From Amoebidium appalachense (taxonomy: Eukaryota; Ichthyosporea), in assembly GCA_963693365.1 (NCBI GenBank), contig CAVNZM010000002.1:10788001-10852000 (forward strand): 64,000 nt of DNA. The letters are read 5' to 3'. The notes under the pieces are model-generated. The model was not told where the DNA came from, searched no databases, and saw only the letters and a program-made list of their open reading frames with translations. The number at the start of each line of letters is the position of its first letter. Position 1 is the first letter of the stretch. This document shows, one piece after another, positions 37,166-51,269 of this stretch. The position numbers and the translations under genes are program-made.

Positions 37166-37204
<39 letters not shown>
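36965..37204. repeat. Compound microsatellite (CA)(GA)(CA)(GA)(GT)
   Basis: Five blocks of dinucleotide repeat follow one another with little other sequence, ending in (GT)n. The outer CA and GT blocks are complementary and could pair. Confidence 0.9.
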
Positions 37205-37205
<1 letters not shown>

Positions 37206-37859
37206 CGTTCAAGTGGTGTGCGCGCATTTATATTTGGTGTGTGCAAGAGTGGGCGGTGTGTATGTGCTTCCGACCGGGCATGTGTGTGGGCGTGAATCTG
37301 GTGCAGAAAGGCAGGCAGGTGTACGTGGGTGCATATGAGGGTGCATATTTTTTCTTTTTTTGGTGTGTTTAAAATCAGAAATATCATGGAGTGATTGGTG
37401 GGCCCAACAGGAGAAGTAGTATGTGGCAAATGGTGTGTTGTTGTGCACGAAGCAAGATTCGTGTATGGGAGTCACATATTTTAATGGCCACACAATGTGC
37501 TTCCACAAAGTGTTCACCAGCTCTCCACTATCACACAAGATCTTGGGTGGCAGCAGGCAAATCGTGATGTTCTTGTAGACCATGCCAAGTGCATCCCTTG
37601 GCCCGGAAGCAAAATCCACACACACACACACGCAAGCGCGCACACCGGCAATGTGCGCGCGTACACCGGCAATGTGTTACTTGTGTAGCTTCTGATTCGG
37701 GGCTCATTTTATTACAGGCATGTACCAGAGGTGTGATTTGCATTGACCATCTAATTTATTACTTCTAATGAGTCATTCGGGTCTGGCGGGCCATTGGCTT
37801 ACAAAACCACGGCCTACGGATTTGACTTTACTCTACGTCAACTCTTAAGACAACTGCTG

Positions 37860-39056
37860 CTACCTGTGCATGTCCAGGTCGATGCTGTGCATGGATGTCA
37901 GCTGCGTGCTGCCCCGTGGTGGTGGGTGAAAGATGGCCCGCAGCACTGCAGGCCGGTCCTTGCGCCCGGCTGGGAGCATTGTGGCTGGTTGGCGGGGTGT
38001 GGGGGCCTGCATGCAGGGTAGGGCCACCTCCTCCGGGCCCGTGTCGCTGGTGCTGCTGCTGGCAGACAGGCTGTACAGGCGGTCGTCCACGCTGGCCTTG
38101 GCATCGGCAGGGCCAAAGTAGGCCGTGGGGTCGTAGTCGCTGGTGGGGCTGGGGATAGGGCTGTCCTGGCAGAACAGGTCCTGCGGGTGGTTGGCCGTGC
38201 GCTGCGCCTTGGCGCTGTCCCTCGGCCCAACAAAAGGCATCCCCCCAGCACCGGCCGTCCTGGCCAGCAGCCCGGCACAGCGCCTCTGCCTGCGCCTGTG
38301 CAGCAGCCACACGGCCATGGCTGCCAGCGTGGCCAGGGCCAGAGCCCCATATAGGGCCCCCACCACCATGCCCAGACGGCCGGCCTTGCTTTCCTGGGGG
38401 CCCTCCTCGGCCAGGCTGCTCTGTGCCGGTGCTGCTTGCTGGGGGGCCGTGCTGGGCCATGCAATGCTGGCCGGCAGGGTGCTGGCTGTTGCTGCCGTGG
38501 TGGCCGGTGGCTGCCGGCTCTGGGCCGCCATTGCTGTGGGCACCTCGGGCTGGTCGGCCAGATCGACCACACTAGTACTGCCGTTTGGCCCGTCATCCTC
38601 TGCTGAATCCTCGGCCACCGCGCAGCCATCCACCGGGCGGGGTTGCAGCAGCCATGCGTGGTACGTGCCCTGCATGTTGCTGGGCATGGCCAGGGCCAGC
38701 CACTGGTAGGTGCCGGGCAGCAGGCAGGCCTCCATGTCCAGCACGTGCTGGCCCGCATCCACATCAGTGCTGTCCACCAGTCGCCCGGCATTGTCGCCAT
38801 CAGCACTCACGGCCAGCGCCAGCCCCGTGCCGCCGGGCCCAACATAGTAGGCCCGCAAGACACTGGGGGCTGCCAGCTGCAGCGTATGTACGACCACGTG
38901 GCCGCCTGTGCCGATAACCCCGGACAGAGACGTGCATTTGCCCGGAAAGCATTCAGGGGGCTCACGCAAGGTATGCCCCACACTGCTTGGAGCAGCCGTT
39001 GCAAGGTGGGCCGCTGCGGTGGCAGCTAGCGTCGTGAAAGTGTGGCGGTGGGCCAT
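37860..39056 (-). CDS. Single-exon type I membrane protein, unknown function
   Basis: An uninterrupted 398-codon frame from ATG 39056 to TAG 37860. The protein has an N-terminal signal-like segment (about residues 1-22), an ectodomain with four Cys (36, 41, 111, 145), and a Ser/Thr/Ala/Pro-rich stalk (about 150-225). A hydrophobic segment (about 228-252) is followed by basic HRRRQRR, and a cytoplasmic tail of about 140 residues has a YxxPTxYFG-like stretch and many Ser. This is the layout of a type I surface protein. I recognise no family. It is intronless, unlike every neighbour, so an unseen 5' exon or a retrocopy origin is possible. GC content and codon use match the neighbouring exons, supporting real coding. 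Confidence 0.75.
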   Translation of the reverse strand: MAHRHTFTTLAATAAAHLATAAPSSVGHTLREPPECFPGKCTSLSGVIGTGGHVVVHTLQLAAPSVLRAYYVGPGGTGLALAVSADGDNAGRLVDSTDVDAGQHVLDMEACLLPGTYQWLALAMPSNMQGTYHAWLLQPRPVDGCAVAEDSAEDDGPNGSTSVVDLADQPEVPTAMAAQSRQPPATTAATASTLPASIAWPSTAPQQAAPAQSSLAEEGPQESKAGRLGMVVGALYGALALATLAAMAVWLLHRRRQRRCAGLLARTAGAGGMPFVGPRDSAKAQRTANHPQDLFCQDSPIPSPTSDYDPTAYFGPADAKASVDDRLYSLSASSSTSDTGPEEVALPCMQAPTPRQPATMLPAGRKDRPAVLRAIFHPPPRGSTQLTSMHSIDLDMHR

Positions 39057-40638
39057 GGCTGAGTTTGCGTATGTGTGTGCGTGTGTATGACAGGTGGTTG
39101 GTGGGGTGCAGTAGGTGTCAAGCAGTGTAATTCTAGCCCGATGTGTGTGTGGCCTGCCTGCGTGGCTCTAGCTCATATATATGCTGTTGATCACCAAATG
39201 GCAGCAAAAAAGCTGGGAGAAACCCGAAGTCTGCAAGAATACAGCAGCCAAAGAAATAAGAAGAAGATTTACGGGTTTCTGCTAGTAAAACGCTGGAATA
39301 TTGGTTTGTGTGCTGGAGGTTGGTGTAGGTATTCTTCATCGCACAGAATCTGACTACAACCTGCGGAGGGTGAATCTGAGGCCCCAAGCTGAGGCTCCAA
39401 GGTTTATATACCCGTGGAGTGCTAATTCTGACGCATATGATTGGCCATGCAAATCATGCCACAGCAGGCATCCATTGGCTGCTTTTATCACTTGTTGAGT
39501 GCTACCAACCAACCCCAGGGCTGGCAACCCACGCCAGGGTGTGAAAATAGTGTGTATGCATGTGGATAACGATCGCGAACAGCACGGTGCATCGAACTCT
39601 CCAAGTGAACAAATTTAATTTTTCTCATTTTACAGGGCCTTCGTTTATTCAAACGAGAAATACGGAGGAATGTCACATGAGAAATTCTGCCCCGGCTGTG
39701 TGCACTTCCCTCGACCGAGATCTATGCATAATGAATTCGAACCTGACAGTGATATTCAAGAACAGCTAGGGGAGGAGCGCTAGCCTTGTGTTCCGTTTTA
39801 CAGGATTCGGAACCTGAAAAGGCTTCTAGATAGACATGCCTTGAAATTATTGTGAGAGATTCGGAGGTTTCCCACGTGCTGCTCAGGATCTGACTGGTGC
39901 CGCTGCTTGGCGTACGCAGCGCTCTCTATAGAATCTGTTGTACTGATGTAGTTCGATAGCTAATTTTGGATGATACATGATCAGCTATTGTAGCTACCGC
40001 ATGTACTAAGATGTATGTATCTTCCAAGGCCCAGGCCTTCCTGATTTCACAGTTACTCCAACATCTTCATGTTGATGTGTTTATTTATCACGACTTATTA
40101 TGCATTGTCAAAGAGGCCAAAGGCTTCGAAAACATCAAGAGCCACGGCTGCTACATGAACGGCCGCCGTGTCATGAGTCAGCCAGCTGTGCTTGCAGCCC
40201 TTGCTCACTGAGCGCAATCATTGCCCAAGCAACGTTACCGTTGCGTGAGGTTGCGTAACGTCGCGTTCTCTTGTATGCCATCATTGCCATGCATGTTCAG
40301 AGGGCCGTGATATCGATGTGTTCCAGCCGTGATATACAAAAAATAGGGGTACACAGAACTACTACACTACTATACCTGCGCAGGTCCACATCATACCGTT
40401 ATGGCATAGCTCTACATATTTGTGCGTGGAGTGGGCCGGCCGCGACTGTGAAACCGCAGAAGGGCCAAAGGCCACCAGGCACCGCGGGTTAGGTCCTTGT
40501 GGGCATTGTGCACTGGCAGGCAACATGCTTGCCTGCGCGGTCTAGCCCAGCACAGGCGCACCTGGTCAAGCAGCGGCTGCACGCACTCTCAAGCAACCTG
40601 CCGGGCGCTGCAGCTTGCTCCCCTGGCCGGCGGGCACT
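39057..40638. other. Divergent intergenic region, no gene seen
   Basis: AT-richer sequence between the starts of the membrane protein (-) and the kinase (+). No coding segment, RNA gene or repeat of note was recognised. It may hold both promoters. Confidence 0.5.
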
Positions 40639-41934
40639 ATGGCCGCAGCTATGCACCACACCCCCAGGTATTCCTGGCCTTGCCTGGGCCGGCGCCTTAC
40701 CGGCCTGGCGCAGGCTGACGCCCTGTGCTTTAAATTGCAGGGTGGCCGGGCCCAGTGTGGCTGATATAGCAGCACGGGTGCGGGTGGGGGATGTGGCCGC
40801 CGACTACGCCATAGAGTGGGACGCGTGTCTGGGTCGGGGCCAGTATGCGGCCGTGTACAAGGCCACGCAGCGCACCACAGGCCAGCTGGTGGCTGCAAAG
40901 GTGGGCCCCCTGTCCGCCCACAGGCCCAAAGAGGCAGGGGCTCACGCAGGGGTCAGATAGTGGACCTGGGCCGGGCGCCTGCGCAGCTGCGGGTGCTGGA
41001 CGAGATAGAGACGCATCTGCTGTGCAGCTGCAGCCCGGGCGTGGTGCCGCTGCTGGCGGCCTACCTGCAGCCGGCCAGCGTGGCCCTGGTGCTGCCCCTG
41101 GCGGCAGGCGGCGACCTCCTGGACCACGTGGCAACCCACGGCCCCCTGTCCGAGGCCAGTGCCCGGGCCACGGTGCTGGGCGTGCTGGGGGTGCTGCGGT
41201 TTATGCACACAAACGACCTTGTGCACAGGCACGTGCTGGCGCCGGGGGCCTGCCGGGGCACGGCACTGACAGTTGCTGCAGGGACATAAAGCTGGAGAAC
41301 CTGCTGCTGGGCGTCACAGGCACAGTCACAGGCACAGTCACAGGCACGCAGCTGTGCGACTTTGGCTTTGCCACCTTCCTGCCCCCAAGCGGCAGCCTGG
41401 TTGTGCCCTGCTTCACCCTCAACTATGTGGGTAGGGTCCCACTGCCCGGGCTAGCTGCCAGCCCAGGCGCACACTGACTGGGGGGCAGCCCCCGAGGTGA
41501 TTGCCGGGCGGGGCTATGGGGTGGAGGTGGACTGCTGGGCGCTGGGGGTGGCCACGTACCTGCTGCTGTGCGGCCAGGCGCCCTTTGGCCCCGGGGGCAG
41601 CCGGCAGGACGTGCTTGCCGAGGCCCTGGACGGGGACTATGCCTGCCCGGCCACCCTGCAACCCGGCCTGAGCCCTGCGGCCCTGGACTTTGTGGCCAGC
41701 CTGCTGGAAGTCGACCCGGCCAGACGTGCCACGGCGGACGACGCCTGGGCCCACCCGTGGCTGGCCAGTCAGGTGGGTGCCCTGCTGCCCGGTCAGGCCA
41801 CACGGGGTGCTGACAGGCCTCCATAGGACCCACACACGGAGCCCCCCCTGGTGGACGTGGCCAGCTACCGCCAGGCCTTTGCCCAGGTCGTGGCCCCGTG
41901 GCAGCCAGCAGCAGCTGGGCCCAGTGGCCCGTAG
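40639..41934 (+). CDS. CAMK-like Ser/Thr protein kinase
   Basis: Complete six-exon gene, 333 aa: 40639-40667, 40741-40900, 40957-41228, 41282-41430, 41489-41772, 41827-41934. The protein is essentially one kinase domain. It shows the Gly-rich loop LGRGQYAAVYKA, the catalytic Lys (LVAAK), the catalytic loop HRDIKLENLL, DFG (CDFGFA), an activation segment ending NYVAPE, DCWALG, and the DPARRAT arginine region. The APE-1 pattern PCFTLNYVAPEV resembles the C-terminal kinase domain of RSK/MSK, placing it near the CAMK group; the exact subfamily is uncertain. Intron 3 has a GC donor (GCACGTGC). A 12-bp motif repeated in frame (GTVT units) lengthens the stretch between catalytic loop and DFG. AATAAA at 42221 could be a polyadenylation signal. 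Confidence 0.9.
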
Positions 41935-43032
41935 ACGGGGGGAGGGGGGAGGGGGGCAGGCTGTGGCCACTCGTAGCAAGTGGCTGGCTAGGCACAGCTC
42001 CAAGGGTGCAGCCTCCAAACTACGGGCCGTAAAAGGCACCAGGGCCTGTGCTGCCAGCCAGTGCTAGACCACACAGCCCCGGGCTGGCTCCAGACTGAAG
42101 GCCCAAACATGGAACAGTACATGCGCAGCCGGGCGGCTCAAGGCAGGGCAACATAGGCGTGGCCGGCACAGCTGGGCCAGTGGTGGTAACAGCACAAACA
42201 GAGAGACCCCTGGGGGTTGCAATAAAGGCTGGCTACAGCGCACACCTTTGGCAAAATTGTCCCAGCCAAGGCTCTAACAAGCCCAGCCCGGGAACCAATC
42301 GATGGAGGTAGACAAGCTATAGCGGCGTAAGGGCATGTTCTATAGCGGCTGCTATAGGCAAGTTCGATGCCATCCTGCTGGTGGCGCAGATAAGTTGCCC
42401 AAAGCCTTTAAAGGATAACCATCATAGTATATTTCCTCGTCCCATGTGACCTCTGGCATTGCCCATCGTGACGGGACATGACGGGATCGTTGACCATATT
42501 AAGGGAGCTGCATGTTGTCTAAACAATGATACGGTGCCTCGGCAGCATGCCCATCGTTTGCAGGCATGGCCTATATGTCCTACTGATGATAAGCTAAGAA
42601 CAAGAAGAGGTCTTGCTCACGGGGCAAATAGGTACTGTACCACGGCCATCTAGAAACACGGTGTTTCTAGATGGCCGTGGTACTGTACTGATCACCAGGG
42701 GTCAGGATCGCTCGAGCGGTATTGAAGATTAAAGCGATTGCGATTGCAACATTGTATTTGATTTATGTTCTTGGTGTCTGACTCTTTTCCGATGTGTACA
42801 CGTCATCAACAACAAAGTGCGCCAGTCAGTCCGCTTCGCTGTTGGCGAAAAAAAGAAAAACTCACTTCGGCTGGTACACACAGGTTTATAGCCACACACA
42901 CCTTGCATAGACCGTTAGTTAGACAGCTGTACTCGTTAGTACTATAAACTAGCAAGCAGGCCTGTCTGTTTGTACCGAAACATACACAGCGAGCGACCAG
43001 CTCCAGGCCCCCCACGCACAGCTGCCGCCACC
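41935..43032. other. Intergenic region with a near-perfect hairpin
   Basis: No coding segment seen. It holds the kinase 3' flank, an inverted repeat at 42632-42688 and the upstream region of the proteasome gene, which ends in a strong start context (GCCGCCACCATGA). Confidence 0.6.
42632..42688. repeat. Near-perfect palindrome, 23-bp perfect inner arms, 1-nt spacer
   Basis: The inner arms 42637-42659 and 42661-42683 are exact reverse complements around a single G at 42660 and contain GGCCATCTAGAAACAC. Extending outward adds five bases per side with one mismatch. It could be a cruciform, a hairpin RNA source, a small foldback element or an assembly foldback. Confidence 0.9.
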
Positions 43033-45775
<2,743 letters not shown>

Positions 45776-46124
45776 CAGTAAATCCTTTAAACTCCGTAAA
45801 CCATGTGTCTGTCACCCTGTGTGCCTGGGCGCTAGCTGTGCCTGTCCCCTTTGGCTGCAGCCAGGTGGTGGGCACGTGGCCAGCAGACACCACCCATGGT
45901 CATGCCATGGCATGCATCTGGGTCTGGCATGCAGGCCAAATGTGTGGCACCGTGTGCACCTGCCGTGGTGTGGCAACACGTAGTCCAAAACGGGATAATG
46001 GGCTGGGATGAAGATTAACGTTCTGTATCTGCCTACTTCTGCGTGTGGCAAACAGGCACATGTAATGGAGGTAGATGTGCTGTGCGAATGAGTGTATGGG
46101 GAAGGAGATAGGTGGCGGCCGGAA

Positions 46125-46159
<35 letters not shown>

Positions 46160-47386
46160 GGGGTGGAGAAAAACACATGGGAATAAAAAGAAGCTGAAGA
46201 AAGGGGAGAGAATTTTGCTCCAGCTTCTGCCATCCCATCATGCACATGATCACATTGCCCCCCCCCACACACACACCACTAGCACCACAACCACAATGTG
46301 CACCACCACCATCACACTAGTGGTCTACCGGTACCACCACCACCGTGTGACACCACACCGCCACCACCACCACCAGGTTAAACCACACAGTGCCATTCAT
46401 ACACATGCTGGCATGGCATTCCAGCACCACGTGTCTGCCAGGTGACCGCCCTGCACGGCTCTAGGGGGAGTGTGGCATGCACATACATAGTGTGATGTAC
46501 GAATATTATGTCATATGCTTGATTGAACACGGCGTACACAACCGTTTAACTAGGGCGCATCCACTAGGTGCCCAACCACAGTCATTATTGAACACGTACA
46601 GGATCTGTGTCAGTCGAGTCGACTCATCCATCCACCTTGATGCTGGGGGATGCCGTGGCCAATCCAGCCATGTGGTACTATAGGCTGAGGGCCAGCATGG
46701 AGGTGAGCCCTGGCAGCATGCATATGCGTAATTGCCATATATAGGCATTGCACAGCACGGGGCCATAGCCTCGGACCGATGCAACGGTCGCCTTTGCTAT
46801 TGTTAGCCCTGAGGCCAGCAGGCCCTGGGTCCAGGGCTACATCACGCAAGTATATATGTGGGCAAGCAAGCTACGCACACGGCCCACACGTGCATATATA
46901 TGCCAAGTAAGGGCATGAGTGCTGCGTGGTGTGCATGTGTGAGTGGGTGGCTAGCTAGTCCTGGCAATAGGATGGGTGGGAGGTGGCAGCGTAGGCCATT
47001 TTGCATGCATCATGCAGGGAGGGGGACATGCCCTGATGGGCCATGCATGTTGCCATACACATGGATTGCACCGGTGCCATTATGTTGTCTTATTCGACAG
47101 CCGAGGCTGCATCACTTCATACGCACATGTAGGCAGTGAAATACTGTTACAGCATTGTGCTCATTCGACAAGAAACGTTTATGACATAGGCATAAGCAGT
47201 TACTTACAGTAGTATCATGTCTGGGTTCATTCGAGAGTATACGTATAGGTCACCTTACATGGGTGATGATGTTCATTCAAGCCTATCAGTCACATTAGGG
47301 TCATTCGACATTACAGGCCACAGTGTAAGGATAGTAGTGCGACATATCCCACAACAGCACGTAGCACTGAGGGATGCCCACCAACG
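45776..47386. other. Convergent intergenic region, no gene seen
   Basis: Between the stops of PSMA2 and the TMC gene. It contains a poly-G tract (about 46127-46158), ACC/CAC-rich simple sequence (about 46270-46375), and a motif ATTCGA (four exact, one variant) recurring near 47092, 47163, 47229, 47274 and 47303. No coding segment was recognised. Confidence 0.55.
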
Positions 47387-50185
47387 CTAGAGCTTGACCC
47401 TGTAGGCCTGCAGCAGGTACTTCTTGTCGGCATACTCCTGCACCCAGTGTCAGCACATGACCCACAGGCCCCACTCAGGCAGGGCAGCACCCACCATGCG
47501 CAGCACACTGTCCAACTGCCGGGTGGCCCTGCGCAGCTTGCCCCCCATCATGCTGCTGTACAGCAGTGCCGCCCTGCAGATAAAGTCAGCACCAAATGAC
47601 ACCCCCTGCCTGCCAAAAGGTACCACGTGCTTACAGCAGAAACACGGCCAGTGGCCCCAGGAACCCGATGTTGGCCAGGTAGTTGAAGATGGTCGGGATG
47701 AATGCCGGCCGGATGGGCTGCTGCACTGAAAGTCAGCACCCTGTGCATGCCCCTGCCAGCCACCAAAGAGGGGAGGGAGGAGTACCCAAGCAAGCTCCAG
47801 CGCCTGGAACATAGTTGCGTAGTTGGCATGGGGCCCACATGTGTCCAGGCTGCAGCATGGCCGTCAGCACCACAGGCCGGGCACACAGCCAGGGGGGGGG
47901 GTGCACTTACTTTGTGATGAAGAAGCCGGTCAGCAGGGTGACGCAGAACATGGAGGCCATGTAGACCAGCAGGCAGAAGTAGCCCGAGTTCCACGAGCTG
48001 GGTCCCAATTAGCCCCCAGTCCCTGCCACCACCCAGCCCCAGCAGGCCACCCACCTCAGCACAAGGCCCGGGGAGCATCCGACCTTCATGTAGCCCCAGC
48101 GCTTGCACTGGAAGATCAGCAGCGTCCCCACAAACCCGATGGCCGGCACCACGGGCGCATACACGGCCCCAATCCTGCAGCAAGGTCAGCACCCACCGGG
48201 TGTGCCCTGCCAGTGCCTTGCACCGTGCCACTGGGGTGCCCAGGCCAATCATGCATGCCCGTCCATGTTGCAGTGCACCAGGCACAGACACAGACGAAGC
48301 CAGGGGGCAGGATTCGGAATCGGATGCCATGCACAGCAAATGCAACAGAAAGGGGCCCAGAAAATTCCCAACACACACAGCCAATACAACATAAGCAGAA
48401 CCGATGCCAAGCTAAAGCTTAAGTCATAGGTCTTGTAGCCTAGTTTCGAACAAGCAGCTGAGGGACCACCACATATGAACATGGTTGAGACACAGGTCTC
48501 GACAGGAGCACAGACTGCAGGGACATACCAGATGAGGGCCTGGTTGTAGCACACGTCGATGACGTTGTTGCTGAGGTTGAACTCGATGGACGTGTTCTTC
48601 ATGTGCAGCACCCGCCGATACACAAAGCGCACAAGCAGCAGCCCGTAGGTGCTGTAGGCACACGTGAACTGCACATCATGTCAGCCACCCAGCCGTGCCC
48701 ACACACTGCATCGGGGGGATGCACCCACCCCTATGTCGCACAGCAGCAGCCGGTACATCTCCTGGCCCAGCACCTGCTGCCAGCACTGCAGGCCAGTCAG
48801 CACCCAGCCCCCCAGCCCCCAGCACCTGACAGGCCCTATGGCCACCTACCCGGTGGCGGTTGACCAGATAGACGGACAGCACCACGGCCCCAATGTATGC
48901 GGCCTTGATCACAAACACCCTGCACGGCCACGGTCAGCAACAACACATGCACCCAGGTGTGCCGTGGCGTGTGTTGGGCACGTACCGGATGGTGGTCAGC
49001 TTGATCTTGCTCTCAGGGTGGCGGTACTTCTCAAAGGCGCACAGGTACCACAGCACCGTGGGGATTACCAGGTTGAGGGACCCCACACACAGCGCCGTCC
49101 ATGCTGCCGTCAGCTGCAAAACCCCCCTTAATCTCCACATCACCCCCAACCTCCCCAGCCACCCCTCCCCCAAACTGCCCCTGTTCCCCGCCCACTCTGT
49201 CCCCACATCACACACTCATGCAGCTACCTTGTCGCCACTGTGCTCGTAAGCTGTCAGCTGCAGCATGTAGATGGCATAGCTGCCGCCGCCCAGCAGGGCC
49301 ACACTGAACAGGTTGATCATGGCCCGCACCACATACTGCCCCCCCACCACATGAGCCCTCCCACCCTGCACCCCTCCCCCCCCCCCCCCCCCTTTATGGC
49401 CCCAGCCTACCGTGCGGGTGCTTGTGATGCGAATGGGCTGCAGCACATTCCACAGCCCCTCCTGCACCCCCAAGTCAGCCCCTGCCCATCCTCCCCCCCC
49501 CCCCCCCTCCCCATGCACCCACCTTGAGGGCCTCCGAGTTGTGGCGCTGCAGCAGGGCCACACTCTTCTGCTTGCTGAGGCCAAAGTCCCACGTGCACAG
49601 CAGGCGTGTGGCCACGGGGTAGAACTTGCGCCCCCCCTCGGTGGCCCCTTCAGGCTCCTCCCTGACCTTGGCCAGCATGCTGCATGCAGGGTCAGCACGG
49701 CCACCAAGCAGCAGGCCACATGCAGGGGGTCGCATGCCTCAGCAGGATGACGGCAAACCCGGCTATGGTCATGAGGGCAATGGTGGTGACGTACATGGTG
49801 GCCATGGGGTACGGGCCCACCACCTGGTCGTAGCCCTCGTAGAACATGAATGTGCGCCCAAAATAGCCCTGCCCCAGCATCAGCACCATCCCCCTGCCCA
49901 GCCACCATGCAGCCAGCACACGCACCTGGCCGGTCAGCACGTCCACCAACCGCATGGGCCCGTAGTTCTTGCTTTGGCCCAGCTTGAGCTGGGGCACCAC
50001 CACAAGGCCCACCCACAGCAGCGTGCGCCACACGTCAAACACAAGCACCCAGCGGCTGAAGCTGAAGAACTGCCCAATGCTGCGCCCCAGCTTGCCTGGT
50101 GTGTGTGTGGGTGGGTGTGTGGGTGTGTGGGTGTGTGTGTGTGTGTGTGCGCGTGCATGCGTGCGTGGGTGCGTGGGTGCGTGCA

Positions 50186-50232
<47 letters not shown>

Positions 50233-50340
50233 CGTGTGCAGTGTGTGTGTGTGTTTGAGTGTGAGTGTGTGTGTGTGTGTGTGTTGAGTGTGCCTTGTAG
50301 TGTATGTCAGTATGTGTACGTATATCCGAGTGTGTGGATT

Positions 50341-50380
<40 letters not shown>

Positions 50381-50797
50381 CTATCTGTGAACCTTTTTTC
50401 CTTATTTCCGCAAGGGCTTGCATGTGTCGGAGTGCGAGTGAGGGAGTGAGTCACGGTGTGTGTATGTGTGCGTGTGTGTGTCCGTGTGTGTGTGGTGTGT
50501 GTGTTCGCTGGGGTGTATGAGTGTGTCTTGTGTCTGAACATTGATATGTAGGTGTATCAGGGTGTGTCACTGTGTGTTTATGTGTGTGTGCGCACGAATG
50601 CATGTGTCCGTGTGTAATAAGGGATGGATATGACCGTGTGTATCATCAGTGTCCGTGTACACACACCCGTGACTGGTGTATATCAAAGGAAGCGGTGTGA
50701 TTTCATCACGTGAGGTGTGTTTTGTGTGTGCGTGTGTGGCTCTGACCCTGTGTGTGTGTGGTTTCATCCGGAGTATGCGTGTGCGTGCGCGAGAAAG

Positions 50798-50875
<78 letters not shown>

Positions 50876-50988
50876 TTTGTTTGTTTGTTTGTTTGCGTGT
50901 GCGTGTAATGATATCATGTGTGTGTTGTGTGTGTGCCCACGCAACCGTGCGCCCGTGTGTGTATATGTGTATCAACAGGCGCGCGCGC

Positions 50989-51075
<87 letters not shown>

Positions 51076-51232
51076 AGTGCGCCTGTGTGCTCGTGCACAT
51101 GAGTGCGTATGCATGCATATTCTCGTGCATGTGTATTTGTGTGTGTGTGTGTGGGGGGGGGGTGTTTGCGTATATGTGTGTGTATGCACGTGTGTGTGTG
51201 TGTGCGTGTGTGTGTGTGTGTGTTTGTGGGTA

Positions 51233-51269
<37 letters not shown>

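Larger units (their letters stand above)
35300..37859. other. Convergent intergenic region rich in simple repeats
   Basis: It lies between the stops of CLP1 and the minus-strand membrane protein. It holds poly-T/pyrimidine and poly-G tracts (about 35567-35855 and 36777-36813), a repeat of a GCATGCATGGGGCTAATG unit (35968-36075), a 39-bp triplication (36351-36467) and a compound dinucleotide microsatellite. No gene was identified. Confidence 0.6.

Noticed and set aside
42221-42226. AATAAA as a firm polyadenylation site of the kinase gene
   Set aside because: It is about 290 bases past the stop and no other gene here shows a consistent AATAAA or TGTAA signal, so it was kept only as a possibility.
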